The notes under the pieces were generated by a model that saw only the letters and a list, made by a program, of their open reading frames with translations, was not told the DNA's origin and did no database searches. Position numbers and translations under genes: made by a program. Shown here piece after piece: positions 44,257 to 51,975 of a stretch of DNA of 64,000 nucleotides. The stretch comes from Sphingomonas sp. IW22 (GTDB lineage Bacteria > Pseudomonadota > Alphaproteobacteria > Sphingomonadales > Sphingomonadaceae). The stretch lies in NCBI RefSeq assembly GCF_041321155.1, contig NZ_JBGGWB010000006.1:52001-116000 (forward strand). The letters are read 5' to 3'. The first letter of the stretch is position 1, and each line of letters begins with the position of its first letter.

Positions 44257-46218
44257 TCAAAAGTCGATGTCGCCCAAACCAACTGACGATTTCAGCGCGC
44301 TGTAGACATAATAGCGTACGCCGTTTTCCTCAATCATACCGTCGAATTCGATCGCGCCAGCACCGGCGATCGCGACCGTGCCGCCGGTGCCCGACAGGTC
44401 GAGCGTGCCGTCGCTGCCAAACCGGATGATGCCATCACCATTGCCATCGGCAAGAGCCGTGGTGGTGACAACCAGGTCACGGGCGGAGAAGCTGATGTTG
44501 TCGGCGCCCATTCCCGCAATCGGATTGGCCGTGTCGAAGAAGAAGATGTCGGTGACCTTGCCGCTGGTGCTGCCGGTCAGGACATCGTTCCCGAAATCGC
44601 TGACATGAACGACCTGTCCCGCCCCGGCGGTGGGAGCGAGGCGAGCGTCGGCATAATAGAAGATGCCGTCGACCTCACCCATCAGGCGCAGGCCAGCGCT
44701 GTTGCTGGCGCCGATCAGCCGGGCGGTGTCACCGTCGCTCGGGTCGATGCGCAGGGTCGACCCGCTCCAAGTAATGATGCCATCGCCATTGCCGTCGCGC
44801 AGGCTATTGTCGACCGCCAGCATGTCGGCGCGACCCCAGTCGGCGATAACGTCCGCGCCGGTCACCCCGGCATTGTGCAGCTCGAACACGTCGCGACCGG
44901 CCCCACCCGCCAGATTATTGTTCGCGCTGTTGCCGATCAGGCGGTCATTACCGCCGCCGCCGACCGCGTTCTCGATCACCGTACCATAAGCGATTGCGAT
45001 ATTGTCCTTGTACAGACCCGTTGTCAGGCCAAGGTCGGCGGCGATGTCCATATACAGGTCGTAAACTGCTTGGCTGCGCGGCGCGAGGCCCAGTTCGGCA
45101 CGGTTGGCGTTGACTTCCTCCAGCGACAGAAACGCCTCGATCCCGCCACCCGATGAGAATGCGCCTTCGTTCAGGTCGATCAGTGATGGCGTATCCCAGC
45201 CCGAAAAGTCGAGCGTGTCTTCACCACCAGCGTCATAGATGGCGACAATCGGTGCCTTGTTCCGGGCAAAGTCGAATTCGGCGCGATTGGCGGTCGAATT
45301 GAAGCCGTAGACGGTGCTGTCGGTGCGGGTGGTCAGGTCCACGCCATAGATGCGCTGGATCGCGGCAATGTCATGCACCAACGGCGTGGCCGCATAGCCA
45401 AAACGCATATTCGCCCAATCGATATGCTGCGCGCCGGTTTCATAAGCGTCGAAATAGCTCATGATCGAATATTGCAGCGTATCTTGGGCATAGGCCGCGT
45501 CGTTGGCGTAGGTGATCGGATCGGGCACCCCGTCGCCATCGTCATCGTCCAGCGCGTTGTAATCGCCGGGATGGCTCAACCCCAGCGAGTGGCCCAGTTC
45601 GTGGACCATCGTCGTCTTTGCATAGAAACTGTCGTCGAGCGGGAAGAAGTTCGAGCTTACAAAACCGTCGATCCACACATCGCCGCTCAACCGGCCGATT
45701 TCCTCGAATCCATCAGGCAGATAGGCCGCATCGTAAATGGTGCCGAACGGCAGATAAGCATAGGCCTGTGCACCGCCGGTATCGGTGTTGCCGACGACGA
45801 TATCGGCATTGAACGACTTGGTCTCCTGAAACGAAATGGCGACAAGATCATCCCACAATGCGATCCCTTCGCGCACCAGTTCGCGCTGACCGGCATTCAG
45901 GATCGAAAACGCTTCTTCATCGAACGCCTCGGTAAAGGCGATCGTGCTGGTCGCGTTGACATAGTAACTGTTGACCAATTCCTCGTAATTTGCCCAGAAG
46001 CCGAAATTGAGGACACCATCCGACAACTCGCCGTAATTGTCGAGATACCAGTTATATCCGGTGCGGTTCAGATTTACTGCCGCCTGACCGACGGTGTAGA
46101 TCGGCTTGTCGTTGTAAGTGCCCCCCGCAAACGGATCGAGAGACAGGCTTTCCGGCGTCTCACCACCCACGCCTGGCCAGTCGCGTTCGACCACGACATC
46201 CGCAATCTTCTCGATCAT
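44257..46218 (-). CDS. Secreted M10-type metalloprotease (serralysin-like) with the shared module
   Basis: This protein has 653 residues from the ATG at 46218, behind GGGAAGGG. The zinc site is HELGHSLGLSHPG (His206, His210, His216, catalytic Glu207), with a Met-turn SIMSYF, as in serralysins. An M10-type C-terminal calcium region follows (about 330-445: GGEDTLDFSGW, GGGGNDRLIGNSANN). The final module (about 443-653) has DGNGDGIITWSG, DGNGDGIIRFGSDG and GVRYYVYSALKSS. There is no Sec signal, consistent with T1SS export, the known route for serralysins. The gene start overlaps the stop of a small secreted-protein gene. It may act on other matrix proteins or host proteins. Confidence 0.92.
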   Translation of the reverse strand: MIEKIADVVVERDWPGVGGETPESLSLDPFAGGTYNDKPIYTVGQAAVNLNRTGYNWYLDNYGELSDGVLNFGFWANYEELVNSYYVNATSTIAFTEAFDEEAFSILNAGQRELVREGIALWDDLVAISFQETKSFNADIVVGNTDTGGAQAYAYLPFGTIYDAAYLPDGFEEIGRLSGDVWIDGFVSSNFFPLDDSFYAKTTMVHELGHSLGLSHPGDYNALDDDDGDGVPDPITYANDAAYAQDTLQYSIMSYFDAYETGAQHIDWANMRFGYAATPLVHDIAAIQRIYGVDLTTRTDSTVYGFNSTANRAEFDFARNKAPIVAIYDAGGEDTLDFSGWDTPSLIDLNEGAFSSGGGIEAFLSLEEVNANRAELGLAPRSQAVYDLYMDIAADLGLTTGLYKDNIAIAYGTVIENAVGGGGNDRLIGNSANNNLAGGAGRDVFELHNAGVTGADVIADWGRADMLAVDNSLRDGNGDGIITWSGSTLRIDPSDGDTARLIGASNSAGLRLMGEVDGIFYYADARLAPTAGAGQVVHVSDFGNDVLTGSTSGKVTDIFFFDTANPIAGMGADNISFSARDLVVTTTALADGNGDGIIRFGSDGTLDLSGTGGTVAIAGAGAIEFDGMIEENGVRYYVYSALKSSVGLGDIDF

Positions 46219-46676
46219 TTTAAACCCTTCCCTGTTGCAAACCTTATTGTCCGACCCGGTCGGCGCGTCGTGCGCCAAGGCAGAAAGCGGTTCAGCGCGC
46301 GGCCGATAAGCGCGTCGTCATCCTCACCCGGCCGGGCGGTAAAGTGGCGCGGTACCAGCATGCCCTGCGCATCATCGAACGAGGCGGCACGTTCGGCTGA
46401 CAGGGCGACCTGCGCCCGACCGGCGGTGTCGCGGCCAAACACAGCGTGTATGATCAGCGTGGCCGGGGATAATTGCCCGGCATCGTCGGTTACCGGAAAG
46501 GGCGCGACCGCTGCGGCCAGCGTCGCAAAGCGGGCGCAACGGTCGCTCCCTTCGCCTTCGCAGCGAATGGTGATGTCCCGGACGCCCTGCCACAGTGGCG
46601 CGATCTGGCGGGGCGATTCGTTCGCCGCCGCCTGAGCGGACGCGACTGTCAGAAAAGCAATCGGCAGCAAGTGCAT
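46215..46676 (-). CDS. Small periplasmic or secreted protein upstream of the metalloprotease
   Basis: This 153-residue protein has a short signal peptide (MHLLPIAFLTVASAQAAA) and GGAG before its start. The mature part has one cysteine pair (RCEGEGSDRC) and a basic tail. I do not recognise the family. Its stop overlaps the protease ATG by four bases (ATGA), so the two are translationally coupled. Serralysin operons often carry a small periplasmic inhibitor of similar size, so an inhibitor or helper role is plausible; no sequence motif proves this. Confidence 0.65.
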   Translation of the reverse strand: MHLLPIAFLTVASAQAAANESPRQIAPLWQGVRDITIRCEGEGSDRCARFATLAAAVAPFPVTDDAGQLSPATLIIHAVFGRDTAGRAQVALSAERAASFDDAQGMLVPRHFTARPGEDDDALIGRALNRFLPWRTTRRPGRTIRFATGKGLK

Positions 46677-46863
46677 ATGCCGAACTCCGCCACGAACAGC
46701 CGGAGCATAACGTTAAAATTTCGGTAACCAAAGCGACAAAATGGACCGAACGCCCCGCATTGCACCGCAACCAGATACGGGCTGGCCGCATGTAAATTGC
46801 AATTTTTTGTTTTGGATCGAATCAAATCTGTAAAAGGGTCCGCTATCGGAGCGAGGGCTTGCA

Positions 46864-47457
46864 ATGAACGTTGCCGACATTGGTTCGTCGCAGGCCACCG
46901 CGCTCCCGTCGCTGGCGGTCGATGTTTATGGCCAGGAGCGGTCACTCAACCTGTTGCAGGCCATCAGGCTGCTGCGCTCACATGGCGGGCGTTACCGCGC
47001 GGTGGCGCTGATCCGGCTTGCTCAGCATTTCGACCGCCCGCGACGGCGCCGGTTTCGCGACTGGGCCAATCGTCAGTTGCGGCGCGATTTCGGCTGTTTC
47101 GTGCAGCCGGGGGCGCAAATCGGTCCCGGATTGAAGCTGCCACACCCGTCCGGCATCGTGATCGGCACGGGCGCCCGCATTGGCAGCAACTGCACTATCT
47201 ATCACCAAGTAACATTGGGTGGCGCACGACGCGGCGATTTCAAGGCTAATCGGTATCCCTCGGTCGGCGACGACGTCGTCCTTTATGCCGGAGCAAAACT
47301 CTTGGGCGGCATCCGCGTGGGCAATCATGTCGAAGTTGGCGCCAATGCCGTTGTGCGCTGCGACGTTCCTGACAACAGTGTCGCAGTCGGCATACCTGCG
47401 CGCATCATTTCACGCACCGCCACTTGTTACGAACAGGCGCTGCAAGCCTATTCCTGA
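46864..47457 (+). CDS. Left-handed beta-helix acetyltransferase (CysE/EpsC-like)
   Basis: This 197-residue protein has hexapeptide repeats at about 82-175: IGPGLKLPHPSGIVIG, IGSNCTIYHQVTLGG, VGDDVVLYAGAKLLGG, VGNHVEVGANAVV. The PHPSGIVIG/HQVTLGG pattern is that of serine O-acetyltransferase and its EPS paralogues. The N-terminal domain is shorter than CysE (about 80 residues) and contains LLQAIRLLRSHGGRYRAVALIRLA, which fits the EpsC/colanic-type subgroup. It would use acetyl-CoA in the cytoplasm to acetylate a sugar or serine-like substrate. In this neighbourhood an EPS sugar precursor is more likely than cysteine synthesis. Confidence 0.83.
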   Translation: MNVADIGSSQATALPSLAVDVYGQERSLNLLQAIRLLRSHGGRYRAVALIRLAQHFDRPRRRRFRDWANRQLRRDFGCFVQPGAQIGPGLKLPHPSGIVIGTGARIGSNCTIYHQVTLGGARRGDFKANRYPSVGDDVVLYAGAKLLGGIRVGNHVEVGANAVVRCDVPDNSVAVGIPARIISRTATCYEQALQAYS

Positions 47458-47611
47458 TCCACCACAGCCATTGGATTATCGCCACGCGGCAGCCGGCAGA
47501 GCCAGCGTGCGATACGCCCATGCCCCTCTTTGCACAACATAGTTGAAATATAGCTTTTATTCCATTGTATAGAATGGACAAGTTTGTGAGCCGGATTTTA
47601 CAAGAGTTTGG

Positions 47612-47640
47612 TTGACATTTTCTTAACGGAAGCATATTAG
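47612..47640 (+). promoter_or_regulatory. Sigma70-type promoter
   Basis: TTGACA (47612-47617), a 17-base spacer and TATTAG (47635-47640) form a near-consensus promoter 71 bases before the secreted-protein start at 47711. The surrounding sequence is unusually AT-rich for this window. It should drive strong expression. Confidence 0.65.
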
Positions 47641-47710
47641 CGCCAATTAGCGTAGCCCCTGTGTCTAAGGGCGATTGAGAACACATTCCTCGAATCGACT
47701 GGAGGCTCTA

Positions 47711-48490
47711 ATGGCATTTCGTGATAACAGCACGCTGATTTCCACGGCGACGGTATTCAACGTCTTAGCTAATAATGCGGACGACGTTTATGATTCGGAC
47801 GTGATAGGAAATGCCGTCGCTTTCGTAATCGAAAATGGTCTCGTTGGCGACGACACCTTCCTGAATTTCACCAGCAACGATTCCATCCTCAACAGCACAA
47901 AGATTTTTGACGGCAATGGCGACGGCTTTGTTGCCTTTGGCCCGAACGGCGTGCTGGATATCGATCGCACGACAAACAAGAATGCGGGGCCTGACCAGCT
48001 TCAGGTCGTCGGCGTCATCGAGCTGCGCTATCTGAATGAGAAGAGCGGCAATCACGTCTATGCTGACGCCGACACGCTGCGAAACCTGTTCGACACCTTC
48101 GGTCAGTCGAATGTCGTCGAAGGCGATGTCGGCGACGACAATATCGATCTGAGCAGTGGCGCAAAGGTGCTGCTGCATGACAATGCGTTGGGCTTGAACC
48201 TGGGCAGCGATACCGTCACCGGCTTTGGCGACGATGACCTGTTCGTTACCACCAGCCTGCTGTTTGACAACACCGGCAACGGCGTCGTCACCTTTGGCGG
48301 TAACGATGTGCTCGACACCTCGGGTGCCGAAGGTCCGCAGGAAAGCGATCCCTCGACCGGCCCGGGCGGCCAAGTCGACTTCGCCGGCATTGATGGTCTT
48401 GCCTATCTGGGCACGAACGAAATCGACGGTGTGACCTATTATTATTACGGGACAGAAACAACCACGGTTAATCCGTTCGACGAAGCCTGA
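47711..48490 (+). CDS. Stand-alone copy of the shared module (paralogue 2)
   Basis: This 259-residue protein starts at the ATG at 47711, behind GGAGG; it begins MAFRDNSTLISTATVF like its paralogue at 17288. It has no signal peptide and no catalytic domain. Unit one has VGDDTFLNFTSNDSIL and FDGNGDGFVAFG; unit two has LGSDTVTGFGDDDLFVTT and FDNTGNGVVTFGG. It ends GVTYYYYGTETTTVNP. The two genes share near-identical DNA in their 3' halves, including an identical stretch at 48346-48391. It has its own strong promoter and double terminator, so it may be an abundant exported matrix or surface protein. Calcium binding is inferred. Confidence 0.78.
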   Translation: MAFRDNSTLISTATVFNVLANNADDVYDSDVIGNAVAFVIENGLVGDDTFLNFTSNDSILNSTKIFDGNGDGFVAFGPNGVLDIDRTTNKNAGPDQLQVVGVIELRYLNEKSGNHVYADADTLRNLFDTFGQSNVVEGDVGDDNIDLSSGAKVLLHDNALGLNLGSDTVTGFGDDDLFVTTSLLFDNTGNGVVTFGGNDVLDTSGAEGPQESDPSTGPGGQVDFAGIDGLAYLGTNEIDGVTYYYYGTETTTVNPFDEA

Positions 48491-48508
48491 TCCCTCCTTC
48501 TCCGGGAA

Positions 48509-48540
48509 GAGGCCTGTTTCCCTGGGGAAACGGGTCTCTT
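48509..48540 (+). terminator. Hairpin containing a parS-like 16-mer
   Basis: A long stem (AGAGGCCTGTTTCCC/GGGAAACGGGTCTCT) lies 19 bases after the stop at 48490 and is followed by a T-rich stretch. Its core GTTTCCCTGGGGAAAC (48516-48531) differs by one base from the perfect palindrome beside parB. It could be a terminator, a distant parS site, or both. Confidence 0.6.
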
Positions 48541-48563
48541 TCGGTTTTCGCGGGCGAACATTG

Positions 48564-48599
48564 AAAAACCCCGCGCCGGTTGCCCGACGCGGGGTTTTT
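48564..48599. terminator. Strong bidirectional terminator
   Basis: AAAAACCCCGCG and CGCGGGGTTTTT form a 12-base perfect stem around a 12-base loop, with T-runs for both strands. It separates the convergent secreted-protein genes at 47711 and 48650. Confidence 0.9.
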
Positions 48600-48649
48600 A
48601 TTTCGATCCGTTTTAGGACCGGTGGGTTAGGTTATGCCCATCCGGGCGA

Positions 48650-50602
48650 TCAGAAGCTCAGATCGTTCGCATCGGTGTTCGTCGAGCCGACCATCGAGTA
48701 GACATAATAGGTCACGTCGTTGCGGATGACCGCGCCATCGAATTCCAGCGTGTCGATCAACGCGCCGTTCATGCCCTTCAGCACGACATTGCCCTGATCG
48801 CCCGGCAGCGTGATGTTGCCGTTGCTGCGGATGATGATGTTGTCACCATTGCCATCGTTGATCTTGGTGGTGGTGACGATCATGTCACGCTGGCCGAACT
48901 TGGTGATCGTGTCGCTGCCCAGATCGGCGCCCAGCGCGGTGTCGAAGAAGAACACGTTCTTGCTCTTGTCGCCTGAGTCGCCGCTGAAGCTGTTGTCGGC
49001 CAGCGTACTTTCCTTGGCGCCCTTGGGACGGACGGTGGCGTCGGCATAGATCGAATGACCGGCGTCATCGACCCCAAGGTAACGCAGCTTGGACACGTCA
49101 TCGATTTTTACCATGTCACCGACTCGCGGTGCATCGATCGACAAAACATTGCCAGACAGCGCAATGATGCCGTCCTTGTTGCCGTCATACAGCGCCTTGT
49201 CGAACGCAAGCACGTCGTCCTTGCCGAAATTGGTGATGCGGTCGTTGCCCGTCGTACCCGCAGCGATATGGAAGGTGTTGGCGCCATCCTTGCCCGACAG
49301 GATCTGATCCAGCGCCGACGAACCATCGACCGTGCCCGCACGCGCGACCAGATCAGTGGCCACGTCATCCACCGGCGGAGGAGGAGGCGGCGGCGGGGGG
49401 GACGGGGGCGGGGGCGGGGGCGGGGGGGGCGGCGGTGCCACCACCTCTGCCACGTCCAGCGTCACCGTCGCGGTGTCCGATGCCTTGCCGTCCGACACGG
49501 TATAGACGAACTTGTCGATCCCGCTGAAGCCGTCCTTAGGCGTATAGACAAAGCTGCCATCGGCAGCCAGCGACAGCGTACCGTTTGAAGGGCCCGTCTT
49601 GACCGATGCCTTCAGTGCGTCGCCATCGGCATCCTTGTCATTGGCAAGCACATTGCCCTTGACGCTTTCGCCAGCGTCCAGCTCGAAGCTGTCATTGGCG
49701 GCGTCGGGCGCGACGTTCACATCGACCGGCGGCGGCGGCGTGCTCGGTCCGTCGCCGTCATCAGCCTTGATGTCGGAGATCGTTGCCTTCAGGTCGTCCG
49801 TGACGCCCATGTACAGCGTGAGCGTCGTCGACGCGCCGGCCGCCAGCGTGCCGATGTCGAAGGTCAGGTTCAGCGTCTGGTCGACCGTCTTGGTGTACCC
49901 CACGCTTTGCGCTGCATCGTGCGCCGCTGCGGCGTAGGGATCACTGTTGACGAATCCATAGAAGGACGCGACCGCACGGTCGTCATCGCTGAACATGAAG
50001 AACGGATTGTTTGAGTTGAGATAGGCCGAAACCAGCGCTCCATTGTCGCCCTGGCTTTCGATCTTGTTCGTCGTGGCGTATTTGTCCGACTGGTCTGGAT
50101 CGGCGGTGCGCATGTAGCGCACATCGCTCATCGTGCTTCCCGACTGGTTGGTCAGCGTCACGTCGATGCGGACATACTTTGCGTCATCCGCCAGCGAAAT
50201 CGTCTGCGAAACGGCCAGGTTCTCGGTCGTCTTGCCGGTCCACAGCGCCTTCGCCGTATCGCCGGACGACTTGTTGCTGAGCGATCCCTTCACCTCGGTG
50301 AAGCCGGTCAGCAGCTGGTTGCTCTGAACATGGGTCTGGCCACCGGTCTTGTAACCGATGTTGAACCCTTCGATCGCACGTCCCTGGAGCAGAACGTCGT
50401 TGAGCGACATCTTGGCGCCGGTGCCGAACCCGTCAAAATCGGCGACCAGGCCGACCCGTTTCAGACCAGTCTCAATGTCGCTCGTAATTCCGCTAGGCGC
50501 CGCCGTAGTAGTTCCAAGACCACCATAAGCGTTGATGCCGATCCCCAGATAGGTGCCCTGAAGGAATGCCTCACCCCCCGAAATTGCACTCTTAACGGCC
50601 AT
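48650..50602 (-). CDS. Secreted protein: unknown N-terminal domain, cadherin-like domain, polyproline linker and shared module
   Basis: This 650-residue protein begins MAVKSAISGGEAFLQGTYLG without a signal peptide. Residues 1-285 form a beta-rich domain I do not recognise (FDGFGTGAKMSLNDVLLQG, VRYMRTADPDQSDKYATT). Residues about 297-390 form a cadherin-like domain (APDAANDSFELDAGESVKG). A linker of about 20 prolines with one serine lies at about 391-413. The shared module follows (about 421-650), with LYDGNKDGIIALSG, NDGNGDNIIIRSNG and VTYYVYSMVGSTN. The proline run is encoded by a G-rich tract (49377-49436 on the plus strand), which is prone to slippage. T1SS export is inferred; the polyproline rod may space the N-terminal domain from the cell or matrix. 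Confidence 0.8.
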   Translation of the reverse strand: MAVKSAISGGEAFLQGTYLGIGINAYGGLGTTTAAPSGITSDIETGLKRVGLVADFDGFGTGAKMSLNDVLLQGRAIEGFNIGYKTGGQTHVQSNQLLTGFTEVKGSLSNKSSGDTAKALWTGKTTENLAVSQTISLADDAKYVRIDVTLTNQSGSTMSDVRYMRTADPDQSDKYATTNKIESQGDNGALVSAYLNSNNPFFMFSDDDRAVASFYGFVNSDPYAAAAHDAAQSVGYTKTVDQTLNLTFDIGTLAAGASTTLTLYMGVTDDLKATISDIKADDGDGPSTPPPPVDVNVAPDAANDSFELDAGESVKGNVLANDKDADGDALKASVKTGPSNGTLSLAADGSFVYTPKDGFSGIDKFVYTVSDGKASDTATVTLDVAEVVAPPPPPPPPPPPSPPPPPPPPPVDDVATDLVARAGTVDGSSALDQILSGKDGANTFHIAAGTTGNDRITNFGKDDVLAFDKALYDGNKDGIIALSGNVLSIDAPRVGDMVKIDDVSKLRYLGVDDAGHSIYADATVRPKGAKESTLADNSFSGDSGDKSKNVFFFDTALGADLGSDTITKFGQRDMIVTTTKINDGNGDNIIIRSNGNITLPGDQGNVVLKGMNGALIDTLEFDGAVIRNDVTYYVYSMVGSTNTDANDLSF

Positions 50603-50989
50603 TGTTACCTCGCTAGATTGATAACGCGCGGATTATATTCACCCGTCGACGAAGCACCTGCCGCTATTGCAGACATGCAGCTCCCCCGCCCGACGCATGT
50701 CATCGCCCAGCCAGACATGACAAAGTTTCAATGTACGCAGTTAGCTACCAATTAAGGATCTGCTGCGCTGACCTTTAACCATCACCCCATTTACTGTATT
50801 TATGGCGACAGTTTTGTGTCTCCGCTCGAAAACAGCCCCTATCGTGGTTAACGTCCACACATAACTGTCTCGCGATGAGACGTTTCATCCGTGCGGCAAT
50901 TTATCGGTTTACCTGGAAATTTTTCTCCGTTGGGATCGGAATGCCACGTTCTACGTTTCAGCGCCGAGCCTCTCGCTGACGAATCAGTA
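50603..50989. other. Intergenic stretch, no gene seen
   Basis: Upstream region of the secreted protein at 50602, with AT-rich segments around 50715-50830 that may hold its promoter. No frame here has a good start and family features. Confidence 0.35.
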
Positions 50990-51757
50990 GAATAAAATTT
51001 AGCTTTCCGGAGGTTGGCCGACATGGGTCGCCGCATTGTTGTTGCTCGCGATCCCGTTCGCGTCGCACCATATTCCTTCGATAGCGTCCGCCCCCACCAG
51101 CGTATCGATCCCGTTGCAACGCGGCTCCCATAATCTTCCACACGTCGAAATCGGTGGATCGCACCGAACGCACCGTTCGCGCCGGCCGTAATCAACAATT
51201 TAACGGGCAGGCTGGCGTCGACCGCCATTCCCGCGACGATGCACTGGTCGCTGTCGGAAGGCAGCGACACTGGCCCAGCGCGCACCTACCCGCCCTTGTC
51301 GTAGGCCAGCTTCTGGCCGGTATCGCGAACGATACATAACAGATTGCTGAACGGATCGTGTGCGATGCCATTATCGTTCGGATCGACACGCAGCGGCGCC
51401 TGCAGCAACGCCCCCGACATCGGTCGAAATGGAGCAGGTGGATATCGCGTCCATCGGCCCCCGACAGCTTGACCAACATCCAGATCGTGCCGTCCCGACC
51501 GGTCAAGCGTCATGCCCTGACACGACCCGGCGATTTCCGGTGCTATGCCAAGCCGGGGGAGGTCGAATTCGACTTCGATCGCCGATAGGTCGAGCGAAAG
51601 CCGGCTGAACAGCAGCGGATGGCGCATCGTGCGGCCATTGCCCACATACCATCGCCCGACCAGATCGCGGGTCAGGCCGGTCGTTGCCATGCCGCGCGTG
51701 GCGGTGACGGGCGCGCTGCAGTCAGGCAGTGCATTGGCCTGCGCCAAGGTGCCGTCT
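50990..51757 (-). pseudogene. Frameshifted remnant of an unidentified protein
   Basis: Meaningful minus-strand protein sequence switches frames. One frame reads GRWYVGNGRTMRHPLLFSRL up to TLDRSGR. A second gives DGTIWMLVKLSGADGRDIHL. The first then resumes with PMSGALLQAPLRVDPNDNG and ends at a stop after LAYDKGG; downstream fragments (DQCIVAGMAVDAS, KLLITAG) continue past the stop. The pattern recalls a beta-propeller-like secreted protein, but I cannot name it. Its upstream end is interrupted by an IS5-type remnant, so gene decay probably followed insertion. Confidence 0.55.
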
Positions 51758-51940
51758 CCAACATCCCACCCAAAGCCAACCGCCGCTGGAAAAGCCGCTT
51801 CTCTAAAACGCTCGATAAGGGCCGGAACGCTGTCAAGCGCATGTTCTGCCGTCTCATGGTCTATCGCCGCATCGCTACCCGCTATGACGAGCTCGCAATC
51901 AACTTCCTCGCCGCCATCTACCTTGCCGCCGCCGTCATAA
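51757..51940 (+). mobile_element. IS5-family transposase C-terminal remnant
   Basis: The plus strand encodes IPPKANRRWKSRFSKTLDKG, then RNAVKRMFCRL and RRIATRYDELAINFLAAIYL. This is the conserved C-terminal block of IS5-family DDE transposases, with the last catalytic Glu of the family (normally in RNxIERxF) replaced by Lys. The rest of the transposase and the inverted repeats are missing, so it is inactive. Confidence 0.8.
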
Positions 51941-51942
51941 AC

Positions 51943-51965
51943 AGAGCGGGTGTCGCACCCGCTCT
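51943..51965 (-). terminator. Hairpin after the nucleoside-hydrolase-like gene
   Basis: AGAGCGGGTG and CACCCGCTCT form a perfect 10-base stem with a 3-base loop, 10 bases past the stop of the leftward gene at 51976. On the minus strand it is followed by GTTTATG, a weak T-run. A terminator is likely. Confidence 0.6.
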
Positions 51966-51975
51966 GCCCGTACGA

